From Achromobacter aloeverae (GTDB lineage Bacteria > Pseudomonadota > Gammaproteobacteria > Burkholderiales > Burkholderiaceae_B), in the NCBI RefSeq assembly GCF_004121055.1, contig NZ_PYAL01000007.1, positions 372,001-436,000 on the forward strand: 64,000 nt of DNA. The letters run 5' to 3'. Position 1 is the first letter of the stretch; each line of letters starts with the position of its first letter. The notes beneath the pieces are model-generated. The model saw only the letters and a list, made by a program, of their open reading frames with translations, was not told the DNA's origin and did not search any database. Positions 34,285 through 42,227 of the stretch are shown piece after piece. The position numbers were made by a program, and so were the translations under genes.

Positions 34285-35844
34285 TTAGCGCATCGGACGC
34301 GCCCGCGGTCCCAGCTGCGTGCGTGCCACCTCGTAGGCGTCCTCGACCCAGTCGCACAGCAAGGCGCGCGTCTCGGAAGGCTGGATGATATCCACGATGC
34401 CGAACTTCTCGGCGGTGCGGAAGGGCGACGCCAGCTTGCGGTAATAGGCTTCCAGCTCCTCCCGGCGCAACTCCGGATCGGGCGCGGCCTCGATCTCGCG
34501 TCGATAGGCGGCGGCGACGCCGCCTTCAATGGGAATGGAGCCCCACTGCGCGGATGGCCACGCGAAACGGTGGTTCAGGCTTTGCCCGGTCTCGCCGTAC
34601 TTCGGTCCATGCAGGCCGCCGCCAACGCCGAAGGCACGCCGGATGACGATGGACACCCAGGGCACCGCCGCCTGCTCGATGGCGCCAGCGGCGCGATAGA
34701 CCAGCGGCACGGTGCCGGCCGCCTCGGCGTCCGGCCCGATCATCAGCCCGGGCTGGTCCACGAAATTGACGATGGGCAGGTGGAAGGTGTCGCACAGATC
34801 GACGAAGCGCTCCATCTTCGCGGCCGACTGGTGTGTCATCGCACCACCCGAGACCATGGGATCGTTGGCCATCACGCCCACCGGATAGCCGTTCAGGCGG
34901 GCGAAGCAGGTCAAGGTCGACCCGCCATAGGCGCGCGACATTTCGAAAAGATCGCCATGGTCGAACAGGCGCTTGAGGATGTCGCGCACCATGTAGGGCT
35001 TGCGGCGATTCTCCGGTATGGCCTCGTTCAATTGAGGATCCGCCCGCGCCGGATCGTCCTCGCACGCGATCACGGGCGGCGCCTGCCACACATTGCGCGG
35101 CAGGAAGGAAAGAAAGCGGCGTATCTGCTGGAAAGCCTCCTGCTCGGTCTTGGCGACATTCGAAACCGTGCCCCCCCGCGCGGCTATCCTCGCGCCCCCC
35201 AGCTCATCCTTGTGCAGGGTCAACCCCAAGCCCTGGCGCACGACCGGCGGGCCGGCCGCGAAGATCTGGCTGATGCCTTCGACCATCACGGAAAAATGCG
35301 ACGCCGACACCTTGACCGCGCCCAGGCCCGCGCATGCACCCAACGCCACCCCCACGACGGGGACCGTGCTCAACAAGGGAATCACTGGCCAGGTGGAATA
35401 GCCTGGGATCTTGGTCGCCTGCTGCTGTTCCAGCAGGCGCACGCTGCCGCCGGCGGTATCGACCAGCCGAACGAGGGGCATGCGTAGTTGATGGGCCATG
35501 CGCTCCGCATACACCCATTTGTCCGCGACGGAGGATTCACTGGAGCCGGCGGCGATGGTGTAGTCATCCCCCGCCACCATTACCTTCCCGCCATCGATCC
35601 GCCCGTTGCCGATCACGGAATTGGCCGGCTGGAGCTGGATCAGGTCGCCGTCGGCCGTGTACCTGGCCTTGCCGGCCAGCGTGCCGAACTCGCGGAACGT
35701 GCCGGGGTCGAGCAAGGCGTCTATCCGTTCCCGGACCGTCAGCTTGCCCCGGCCGTGCTGCTTTTCCACCCCTTCCGGCCCGCCCATGCCGCGGGCCTGT
35801 TCACGCCGCAGCGCCAGTTCCTCGTATGCCTGTTCCCACGCCAT
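34285..35844 (-). CDS. Acyl-CoA carboxylase, carboxyltransferase subunit (PccB/MccB type)
   Basis: This 519-residue protein has the crotonase-like tandem carboxyltransferase fold: GRGKLTVRERIDALLDPGTFREFG near residue 35, the acyl-CoA oxyanion glycines in the N-half, and YGGSTLTCFARLNGYPVGVMANDPM with VDLCDTFHLPIVNFVDQPGLMIG in the C-half. The length matches propionyl-, methylcrotonyl- and geranyl-CoA carboxylase beta subunits. Substrate cannot be told by eye. Start 35844 has GGGAG upstream and is better than 35868. It is the first gene of the operon, behind the palindrome at 35909-35925. Confidence 0.9.
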   Translation of the reverse strand: MAWEQAYEELALRREQARGMGGPEGVEKQHGRGKLTVRERIDALLDPGTFREFGTLAGKARYTADGDLIQLQPANSVIGNGRIDGGKVMVAGDDYTIAAGSSESSVADKWVYAERMAHQLRMPLVRLVDTAGGSVRLLEQQQATKIPGYSTWPVIPLLSTVPVVGVALGACAGLGAVKVSASHFSVMVEGISQIFAAGPPVVRQGLGLTLHKDELGGARIAARGGTVSNVAKTEQEAFQQIRRFLSFLPRNVWQAPPVIACEDDPARADPQLNEAIPENRRKPYMVRDILKRLFDHGDLFEMSRAYGGSTLTCFARLNGYPVGVMANDPMVSGGAMTHQSAAKMERFVDLCDTFHLPIVNFVDQPGLMIGPDAEAAGTVPLVYRAAGAIEQAAVPWVSIVIRRAFGVGGGLHGPKYGETGQSLNHRFAWPSAQWGSIPIEGGVAAAYRREIEAAPDPELRREELEAYYRKLASPFRTAEKFGIVDIIQPSETRALLCDWVEDAYEVARTQLGPRARPMR

Positions 35845-35908
35845 CTTCCGCTCCCTGTTTGCAGGCATTATGCGTGGACGGAAATTCGGGAACAGGAAAA
35901 TCGATCAA

Positions 35909-35925
35909 ATTTCGATATCCGAAAT
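35909..35925. promoter_or_regulatory. Probable IclR operator of the carboxylase operon
   Basis: ATTTCG-ATATC-CGAAAT is a perfect 17-bp palindrome (6-5-6), 65 bp upstream of the carboxyltransferase start. It has the same arm and spacer lengths as the TGTCCG/CGGACA sites of the other IclR gene but a different sequence, as expected for two regulators of one family. Confidence 0.55.
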
Positions 35926-35960
35926 AATGCGGCGCAGCATACCCGGTGGCGGCAAGGGCA

Positions 35961-37388
35961 TCAGATGAGTTTGCCCGGGTTCATGATCTGGTTGCGGTCT
36001 ATCGACTGTTTCAAGGTCATCATCAGGTCGAACTCGACCGCCGATTTGTAATGCCGCAGCTCATCGCGGCGCAGTTGCCCGATACCATGTTCGGCGCTGA
36101 TGCTGCCGCCGTTTTCGACCACGAGATCATGCACCACGCGGTTCAGCAGCACCGTGGCCGCCGCGGCGTCGCCCGTGGACACGTCCTTGGGCAGCAGCAC
36201 GTTGAAGTGCAGGTTGCCATCGCCCAGGTGTCCGAAGTTGATGACATGGACCTGCGGCATCACCGACCGGATCGCGGACTCCGCGGCATCGACGAAACGG
36301 GGAATTACCGATACCGGCAGCGCGATGTCGTGCTTGACGACTTTTCCCGCCCGCACCTGGGCCGGCGAAATCCCCTCCCGGATCTTCCAGAACGCCTGGC
36401 GATGGGCCAGGCTGGACGCGATGGCCGCATCGTCGATGAGGCCATCGGCCACCGCCCGCTCCAGGCAGCCCTCCAGCAATGCCGACAAGCCGTCGTCGCG
36501 CGTATCCGCCACCTCGATCAAGGCATGAAAGGCGTGTGGCTGGTCGAGCGGATCCCTGACATCGGCGATCTGGTCCAGGATCAGTCGCAGCGACTGGCCG
36601 GTCAACATTTCGAAGGCGACGAGGCGATCGCCGCAGGTGTCCCGGACCCGGGCCAATAGCTGCACCAGCTTTCCGAGTTCGGCGCAACCGACCCAGGCCG
36701 TCGCGCGCGCGGTCGGCTTGGGAAACAGCTTCAACACGGCCGCGGTGATGATGCCCAGCGTTCCTTCCGACCCGATGAACAGGTCTCGCAGGTCGTAGCC
36801 CGTATTGTCCTTGCGCAAGCCCCGCAGCCCGTTCCAGATGCGGCCATCGGGCAAGACCACTTCCAGTCCCAACGCCAGCTCGCGCATGTTGCCGTACCTG
36901 AGCACGGCGATGCCGCCTGCGTTCGTGGCCAGGTTTCCGCCTATCGTGCAGCTTCCTTCGGACCCCAGGCTCAGCGGAAAGAAGCGGTTCGCACGATCGG
37001 CCTGTTCCTGGACATGGGCCAGCAGCACGCCTGCCTCGACGGTTATCGTGTTGTTCAGCGGGTCCACCTCCCGGATGGAACGCAGGCGCGTCGTGCTCAG
37101 GATGACCTGCGCGCCGCTCTCGTCCGGCGTGGCGCCGCCGCTCATCCCCGTGTTGCCGCCTTGCGGCACCACGGGCGTCCGTGTTTCGTTGCAGAGACGC
37201 ATGACCTGGGCAAGCGCTTGCGTCGTATCCGGCCGCACGATGAAGCTACCCCTGCCCTTCCACTTCCCCAGCCAGTCGACCTCGTACGATGCCTTTTCGT
37301 CCTCGGCGGCCACGATGCCGGCATCCCCCACGATGGCACACAGCTTTTCTTCGAACGGCGTTTGAACCGATTGCTTCGCGACTGTCAT
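35961..37388 (-). CDS. FAD-linked oxidase (GlcD/D-2-hydroxyacid dehydrogenase type)
   Basis: This 475-residue flavoprotein has the PCMH-type FAD-binding block VVPQGGNTGMSGGATPDESGAQVILSTTRL and SLGSEGSCTIGGNLATNAGG. Its C-terminal FAD-oxidase domain carries FGHLGDGNLHFNVLLP and ENGGSISAEHGIG. Family members oxidise D-lactate, glycolate or D-2-hydroxyglutarate. It is the last gene of the hydantoin-type operon, 4 bp after the racemase stop, and may finish the oxidation of a 2-hydroxyacid derived from the amino acid. The start at 37388 follows the normal family N-terminus. Confidence 0.9.
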   Translation of the reverse strand: MTVAKQSVQTPFEEKLCAIVGDAGIVAAEDEKASYEVDWLGKWKGRGSFIVRPDTTQALAQVMRLCNETRTPVVPQGGNTGMSGGATPDESGAQVILSTTRLRSIREVDPLNNTITVEAGVLLAHVQEQADRANRFFPLSLGSEGSCTIGGNLATNAGGIAVLRYGNMRELALGLEVVLPDGRIWNGLRGLRKDNTGYDLRDLFIGSEGTLGIITAAVLKLFPKPTARATAWVGCAELGKLVQLLARVRDTCGDRLVAFEMLTGQSLRLILDQIADVRDPLDQPHAFHALIEVADTRDDGLSALLEGCLERAVADGLIDDAAIASSLAHRQAFWKIREGISPAQVRAGKVVKHDIALPVSVIPRFVDAAESAIRSVMPQVHVINFGHLGDGNLHFNVLLPKDVSTGDAAAATVLLNRVVHDLVVENGGSISAEHGIGQLRRDELRHYKSAVEFDLMMTLKQSIDRNQIMNPGKLI

Positions 37389-37392
37389 GCCA

Positions 37393-38061
37393 TCACCACC
37401 CCAGGCGCAGCCGGCCCAGGGCCATCGCGACCGCCGCCTGCGTGGGCTCGACGACGGGCAGTCCGACGGCATCCTGCAGCAGTTGCCGATAGGGCGCCAT
37501 GCCCGCGCATCCCATGACCAGGACGTCGGCGTGGCACGTGTCCCGCAACGTGGTTCCGGTACGGATCATCGCGTCCAGCGTGGCCTTCCTGTCGGACAGC
37601 TCCGCCACCGTCCGGCCTATGGCCAGCTCTCCCACGATCCGGTCTTTCACGCCCATCGCCGCCCAGGTCCGCAGATGACGCGGAATGGAGATGTCCAGGA
37701 TGGCGATGACGCCCACGCGCAGGCCCATGGACAGGGCGGTAAGCACACCGCATTCGCTGATGCCCAGCGCAAGCACGCCAGGAATCTCCCTGATCGAATG
37801 CAGCCCCGGATCGCTGAAGCAGGCCGTGACGAATCCCGCGGCATCGTCACGGTGCAGCTCCGCGAACTGCCTCACGAGGACAGACGCGCGGTCCACATCC
37901 TCCTGGGTCTGGATTCCCAGGGGCCCCTCGGCAAGCGTGACGCACTCTATCCGCGGGCCGTCAGCGCTTCTCAGGGGATCGAGCGCGGCGGCTATCCCGG
38001 CGGTGACATCCGTATTGCTGTTTGGGTTGATCACATACAAGGTCTTGGTCATGGTGCTCAC
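37393..38061 (-). CDS. Asp/Glu/hydantoin racemase-family protein
   Basis: This 222-residue protein begins with YVINPNSNTDVTAGIAAAL, the signature opening of hydantoin racemases. It has the two catalytic cysteines in VTACFSDPGL and MGCAGMAPY. Hydantoin racemase interconverts D- and L-5-substituted hydantoins without cofactor, allowing full conversion by a stereospecific hydantoinase. Maleate isomerase and arylmalonate decarboxylase are other members, but the dihydropyrimidinase in the operon favours hydantoin. A start at 38052 is possible. Confidence 0.85.
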   Translation of the reverse strand: MSTMTKTLYVINPNSNTDVTAGIAAALDPLRSADGPRIECVTLAEGPLGIQTQEDVDRASVLVRQFAELHRDDAAGFVTACFSDPGLHSIREIPGVLALGISECGVLTALSMGLRVGVIAILDISIPRHLRTWAAMGVKDRIVGELAIGRTVAELSDRKATLDAMIRTGTTLRDTCHADVLVMGCAGMAPYRQLLQDAVGLPVVEPTQAAVAMALGRLRLGW

Positions 38062-38098
38062 CTCCGGATCGGGCGATCCTGATGAAAGAGCCGGGAAT

Positions 38099-39034
38099 CT
38101 AGCCCAGCAGCGCGTCCTGCCGCGCGATCAGGCGCGTCAATTCCTCATGGTCGGTGCCGTCCAGCGCCGGTCCGGGCTTGCGGACAAAGGCCGAGCGGAT
38201 CGCCCCCCGGCGACGCAAGGTTTCCTTGCGCAACGCCAGGCCTATGCCATACTGGAACTCATGGCGCAGCAGCGGCAGGTAGATGTTGAACAGATCCTCG
38301 GCCTGGTCGGCTTTTCCATCGGCGAACAGCTTGCACACTTGCACCAGCATCTCGGGATAGGCGAAGCCCGTCATCGCGCCATCCGCGCCGCGCAGCATTT
38401 CCTGCGGCAGGAACAGGCCGCCGTTACCCACCAGTATGCTGATGCGTCGGCGCCCCTCGGCCTCGCTCTCCTTGCGGATACGGGTCAGTTTGCGCATGCC
38501 CGGGAAATCCTCGTGCTTGAGCATCACGACCTGCGGGAATTCATCGATCAACCGATGGATGACCGCCACCGAGGTGTGGACCGCCGTCGACTGGGGGAAA
38601 TCCTGCAAGCATATCGGGATATCCTTGCCCAGCAGGTTCGCGATGCCGGCATAGTAGCCATGAACCTGTTCGTCGGTCTTCAAGTTGGGCGCGGGGGCCA
38701 CCATGACGCCCGCGGCGCCGAGCGACATGGCCTCGTTCGACAACCGCTGCACATGGCGGTTCGAGGAGTGGCTGACGCCGACGACCACCGGCACCCTGCC
38801 GTTCACGCGTTTAAGGATGCGCTCCATGACCGTCGTCGTCTCGGACTCGCTCAGTTTCGGCGCCTCGCCCATCATTCCCAAGATGGTGAACCCGGTAACG
38901 CCCTTCTCCAGGTAGAAATCGGTAAGGCTGTCGATACTATAAAGATCGAGTTCACCGTCGTCGCCGAAAGGCGTTGCCGCGATGATATAGACGCCGGATG
39001 CCTTTTCATCCAGGCGATGCGTGTTCTTGCTCAT
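38099..39034 (-). CDS. DapA-family (dihydrodipicolinate synthase/N-acetylneuraminate lyase) protein, divergent
   Basis: This 311-residue TIM-barrel protein has the family opening GVYIIAATPFGDDGELD, ILGMMGEAPKLS (the GTTGE motif modified) and the Schiff-base Lys173 in VVMLKHEDFPG. The catalytic Tyr of DapA (YNVP motif) is replaced: the position reads LQDFPQ, and the PYY motif reads APAPN. The enzyme may still form a Schiff base but probably does not do the classic aldol reaction. It lies between the ABC permease and the racemase; longer upstream readings run into the permease gene and are not real. Confidence 0.85.
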   Translation of the reverse strand: MSKNTHRLDEKASGVYIIAATPFGDDGELDLYSIDSLTDFYLEKGVTGFTILGMMGEAPKLSESETTTVMERILKRVNGRVPVVVGVSHSSNRHVQRLSNEAMSLGAAGVMVAPAPNLKTDEQVHGYYAGIANLLGKDIPICLQDFPQSTAVHTSVAVIHRLIDEFPQVVMLKHEDFPGMRKLTRIRKESEAEGRRRISILVGNGGLFLPQEMLRGADGAMTGFAYPEMLVQVCKLFADGKADQAEDLFNIYLPLLRHEFQYGIGLALRKETLRRRGAIRSAFVRKPGPALDGTDHEELTRLIARQDALLG

Positions 39035-39135
39035 GTTTACCCTCACAAAAGAAATGCGCTGCGTCCCGGACGGGACCCGCTCCCCCGGCAGCAAACGCTG
39101 CCGCGCGCCCATTGGTTTCTTGGTATGTTTTCCCG

Positions 39136-39804
39136 TCAATGTGCCCGACGGTGCTGCAGGCGGCCCAGCCAACGGGTCAAGGGCCACAGCAGGGCGAGAT
39201 ACATGATGGCCGCCAACGTGATCGGCGACGGATTGAACACCAGCGACTGCGCATCCCGGGCCGCGCGCAGCAGCTCCGGCATGGCCACCACGCTGGCGAT
39301 GGTCGTCATTTTCAGGATCTCGATGCTGTTGCCGACCAGGTCCGGAAGCACGTTTTTCACGGCCTGCGGGATCACGACGTAAAGCAGCGTCTGCCCATTT
39401 CCGAGCCCCGTCGAGCGCGCTGCTTCGGCCTGCCCCTTGGGCACGCCCTCGATCCCCGCGCGGAAGACTTCGGCGAAATAGCTGGTGTTGTTCAACACGA
39501 AGGCAATGACGACCGCCGCCAATTTGTTCAACTCGATGCCCAGGAATGGCCATCCGAAATAGATCAGGATAAGCAGGACCAGCGGCGGGAATGCCCGGAA
39601 GAAGTCGACGTAGGCAATGGCGGTCCAACGGATCAGGCGCCTGCGCGCCTGCGTCATCACGATGGCGAGCGCCAGGCCGCTTACCGCGCCGAGCGGAATC
39701 ACGATGGCCGACAGCCATATCGTGGTCCACAAGCCTCGCAGCAGGTAGGGAAAGACGTCCGCGTAGGTCTTGAGGTCGAAGAAGGTCTGGATGATGTTTT
39801 CCAT
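39136..39804 (-). CDS. Polar amino-acid-type ABC transporter permease (second)
   Basis: This 222-residue inner-membrane protein has about five hydrophobic helices and the HisM/GlnP motifs RGLWTTIWLSAIVIPLGAVSG, FFRAFPPLVLLILIYFG, and the coupling EAARSTGLGNGQTLLYVVIPQAVKNVLPDLVGNSIEILKMT. It forms a heterodimer with the permease at 39817-40494. They are 12 bp apart and run from the same operon. Confidence 0.9.
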   Translation of the reverse strand: MENIIQTFFDLKTYADVFPYLLRGLWTTIWLSAIVIPLGAVSGLALAIVMTQARRRLIRWTAIAYVDFFRAFPPLVLLILIYFGWPFLGIELNKLAAVVIAFVLNNTSYFAEVFRAGIEGVPKGQAEAARSTGLGNGQTLLYVVIPQAVKNVLPDLVGNSIEILKMTTIASVVAMPELLRAARDAQSLVFNPSPITLAAIMYLALLWPLTRWLGRLQHRRAH

Positions 39805-39816
39805 GTCATTGCCCCG

Positions 39817-40494
39817 TCAGCCGGCCACCCAGTGCTTCTCCAGCCAGCGCGAAAGCGCCACGAAGGGCAGGAAAATGATTACATACACGAATGCCGCCAT
39901 CATCAGTGGCGTCGGGTTTCCCGACAGGCTGCTTGCCCCCTGGGCCACATTCAGCATCTCGTTCAGGGCCACCACCGATCCCAGCGCGGTGTTCTTCGTA
40001 ATCGATATCACCCGATTGGTAAGGGTGGGCACGGCGCGGCGCATGGCCTGCGGCAGGACCACGCTGCCCATGGCCTGCCACCATCCCAGGCCGGTGGACC
40101 TCGCGGCCTCCATCTGGCCGGCGGGCAGCGAGGAAATCCCCGCCCATATGCTTTCTTCCGCATAGGCCGCCAGGACCAGGCTCAGCGCGAACCACGTGAC
40201 GAAGAAGGACGACAGCGGCAGCCCCGCCTCCGGCAGCCCGAAATACAGCACGATCAGGATGACGAGCGGCGGCAGGGACCTGAACACGTCCGCGAACACG
40301 ACGATGAAGAAGGTCACCGGGCGGTTGCGACGCGCCCTGAGCACCGCCAGGATGGTTCCGGCCAGCAAGCCCGTGACGATGACCGCGATGCCCGTTCCAA
40401 CCGTAATGAGCGCCCCTTTCGCAATCGCGCCCGCATATTGGGACGCGACGCTGTGGTTGAAAAAGGTGAAAAGGAATCCGCTCGTCGCTTCCAT
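39817..40494 (-). CDS. Polar amino-acid-type ABC transporter permease (first)
   Basis: This 225-residue membrane protein has GALITVGTGIAVIVTGLLAGTILAVLRARR, VFRSLPPLVILIVLYFGLPEAG and the coupling helix MEAARSTGLGWWQAMGSVVLPQAMRRAVPTLTNRVISITKNT. It is similar to its neighbour, as expected for paired HisM/HisQ-type permeases. Its first base overlaps the last base of the ATPase gene. Confidence 0.9.
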   Translation of the reverse strand: MEATSGFLFTFFNHSVASQYAGAIAKGALITVGTGIAVIVTGLLAGTILAVLRARRNRPVTFFIVVFADVFRSLPPLVILIVLYFGLPEAGLPLSSFFVTWFALSLVLAAYAEESIWAGISSLPAGQMEAARSTGLGWWQAMGSVVLPQAMRRAVPTLTNRVISITKNTALGSVVALNEMLNVAQGASSLSGNPTPLMMAAFVYVIIFLPFVALSRWLEKHWVAG

Positions 40495-41246
40495 CAGTGG
40501 GTGGACCTCGAAATGTAGCGGGACAGGAAGCTGCGCGTGCGCGTCTCGCGCGGCTGTTCGAACACGTCGGCCGCCGATCCCTCCTCCACCACCACGCCGC
40601 CGTCCATGAAGACGACATGGTCGGCCGCGGCATGGGCGAACCCCATTTCATGGGTTACCACCAGCATGGTCATGCCGCTTTCCCGCAGCTGCCGCATGAC
40701 GCCCAGCACGTCGTCCACGAGTTCCGGATCGAGGGCGCTGGTCGGCTCATCGAACAGGATGATCTTGGGTTTCAGGGCGATCGCCCGCGCGATTCCCACG
40801 CGCTGCTGCTGGCCACCGGAAAGCTGGGCCGGCATGGCGTCCGCCTTGTGCGCCAGGCCCACGCGCTCCAGTGCCGCCAGGGCGGCGGCCTTCGTCTCCG
40901 CCCTACCCAGCTTCTGCACCTTGCGCAGCGCAAGCGAGACATTCTGGATCGCCGTCAGGTGTGAATAGAGGTTGAATTGCTGGAACACCATCCCCACATC
41001 CTGGCGCATCCGGTTCACGTTCGTCCTGGGATCGAGGACGTCATGGCCATTGGCCAGTATCTTCCCGGCGGTCGGCACTTCAAGCAGGTTGCAGCAGCGC
41101 AGCATCGTGCTTTTTCCGGAACCGGACGGTCCGATGACGCAAACCAGCTGGCCTGCATTGACCCGCAGGTTCACGCCGCGCAGGACCTCCGTCTGGCCAT
41201 AGCTCTTACGCAAATCCGTGATCTGCAGTATCGGGCTGGAATTCAT
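40494..41246 (-). CDS. Polar amino-acid-type ABC transporter ATP-binding protein
   Basis: This 250-residue ATPase has Walker [27 protein letters not shown] (Q-loop), signature [19 protein letters not shown], Walker [21 protein letters not shown] and the switch His in VVTHEMGFA. It is of the HisP/GlnQ type. It powers uptake for the hydantoin-type operon, between the binding protein and the permeases. Confidence 0.93.
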   Translation of the reverse strand: MNSSPILQITDLRKSYGQTEVLRGVNLRVNAGQLVCVIGPSGSGKSTMLRCCNLLEVPTAGKILANGHDVLDPRTNVNRMRQDVGMVFQQFNLYSHLTAIQNVSLALRKVQKLGRAETKAAALAALERVGLAHKADAMPAQLSGGQQQRVGIARAIALKPKIILFDEPTSALDPELVDDVLGVMRQLRESGMTMLVVTHEMGFAHAAADHVVFMDGGVVVEEGSAADVFEQPRETRTRSFLSRYISRSTH

Positions 41247-41282
41247 CTGGCACCCCTTGTTTTTTTTCGCGGGATCAGCGCA

Positions 41283-42134
41283 TCATTTGCAGGTCGGCGT
41301 GACAGGCGTGGGGTCGTATCCGTCCATCCCCGGCACGCCCGTTCCCGCCGCGATGGCGACCGCCGAATCCGTCGGCTGCGGCGTAAAGCCGAACCACTTC
41401 TTCGCCAGCGCCGCGATCGTTCCATCCTTCTTCATGCACTTCAGGACATTGGAGACCTTCGCGCGACCGGCCTGGTCGTCCCGGCGGAAGGCCACGGCCC
41501 AGACCAGGCCGGTCTTGATGGTGTAGCTGGTCGCAAGCCGCGGGTTCTGCTTGGCCACCCAGGAGACGACGGTCGTGCCGGCCAGGTTGTAGTCGGCGCG
41601 CGAGGCAAGGACGGCCTGAACGGCATCGGCATTGGCGCCGTAGACTTCATACTTGAAGCCGTACTTCTCGGCGTTGTCCTTGGCCCAGGCCTCGTAGTTG
41701 GAGCCCTTGTTGACCGCGATCACCTTGCCCTTGAGCTGGTCCAGGGACGTCAGGGCGGGCGCGCTCTTCTTGCCGAGGAACGTATAGTCCGTATCCAGGT
41801 ATCCCTCGGTGAAGAGCAGGGATTTGGCGCGCTCCGGCGTCACCGTCACCGGTGCGATGAGAAACTCGTATCTTCCGCTGTTGAGGCCCGGAACCAGCCC
41901 GGAAAACTCGGCGGGCTCGATGGTGATTTCGCGGCCCAGGCGCTTCGCGATTTCCTGGCCCAGGTCGATGTTGAACCCCTGAAGACCACCGTCCAGCTTG
42001 GACATCGCATGCGGCGCGAAAGTGGAGTCCACGGCCGTGCGTATCGGCCCGGTCTGCGCCATGCTCGCCGCCGCGCCCAGCAACAACGTACTTCCCAGTA
42101 AACATTGACGAATCAGTTTGGTGAGGCCTTGCAT
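41283..42134 (-). CDS. Polar amino-acid-type ABC transporter substrate-binding protein
   Basis: This 283-residue periplasmic protein has a signal peptide (MQGLTKLIRQCLLGSTLLLGAAASMA) and the SBP_bac_3 fold. Conserved segments are GGLQGFNIDLGQEIAKRLG, WSGLVPGL-like EFSGLVPGLNSGRYEFLIAPVTVTPERAKSLLFTEGYLDT and LDQLKGKVIAVNKGSNYEAW. Ligand is probably a hydantoin, N-carbamoyl or amino acid because of the operon. It lies 93 bp after the dihydropyrimidinase gene. Confidence 0.9.
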   Translation of the reverse strand: MQGLTKLIRQCLLGSTLLLGAAASMAQTGPIRTAVDSTFAPHAMSKLDGGLQGFNIDLGQEIAKRLGREITIEPAEFSGLVPGLNSGRYEFLIAPVTVTPERAKSLLFTEGYLDTDYTFLGKKSAPALTSLDQLKGKVIAVNKGSNYEAWAKDNAEKYGFKYEVYGANADAVQAVLASRADYNLAGTTVVSWVAKQNPRLATSYTIKTGLVWAVAFRRDDQAGRAKVSNVLKCMKKDGTIAALAKKWFGFTPQPTDSAVAIAAGTGVPGMDGYDPTPVTPTCK

Positions 42135-42227
42135 GGACGGCTCCTGAATAGAGGACGTGGCGGGTTGGGCTTGCTTGGGATTTGCTTGGCGCTGAATCGA
42201 CGCTTGCGCGGCGCGCGCGCTGGATGC

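Noticed and set aside
38099-39730. N-terminal extension of the DapA-like gene giving a 543-residue protein
   Set aside because: The extension overlaps the permease gene at 39136-39804 in another frame and shows no homology; the DapA-type N-terminus begins at 39034.
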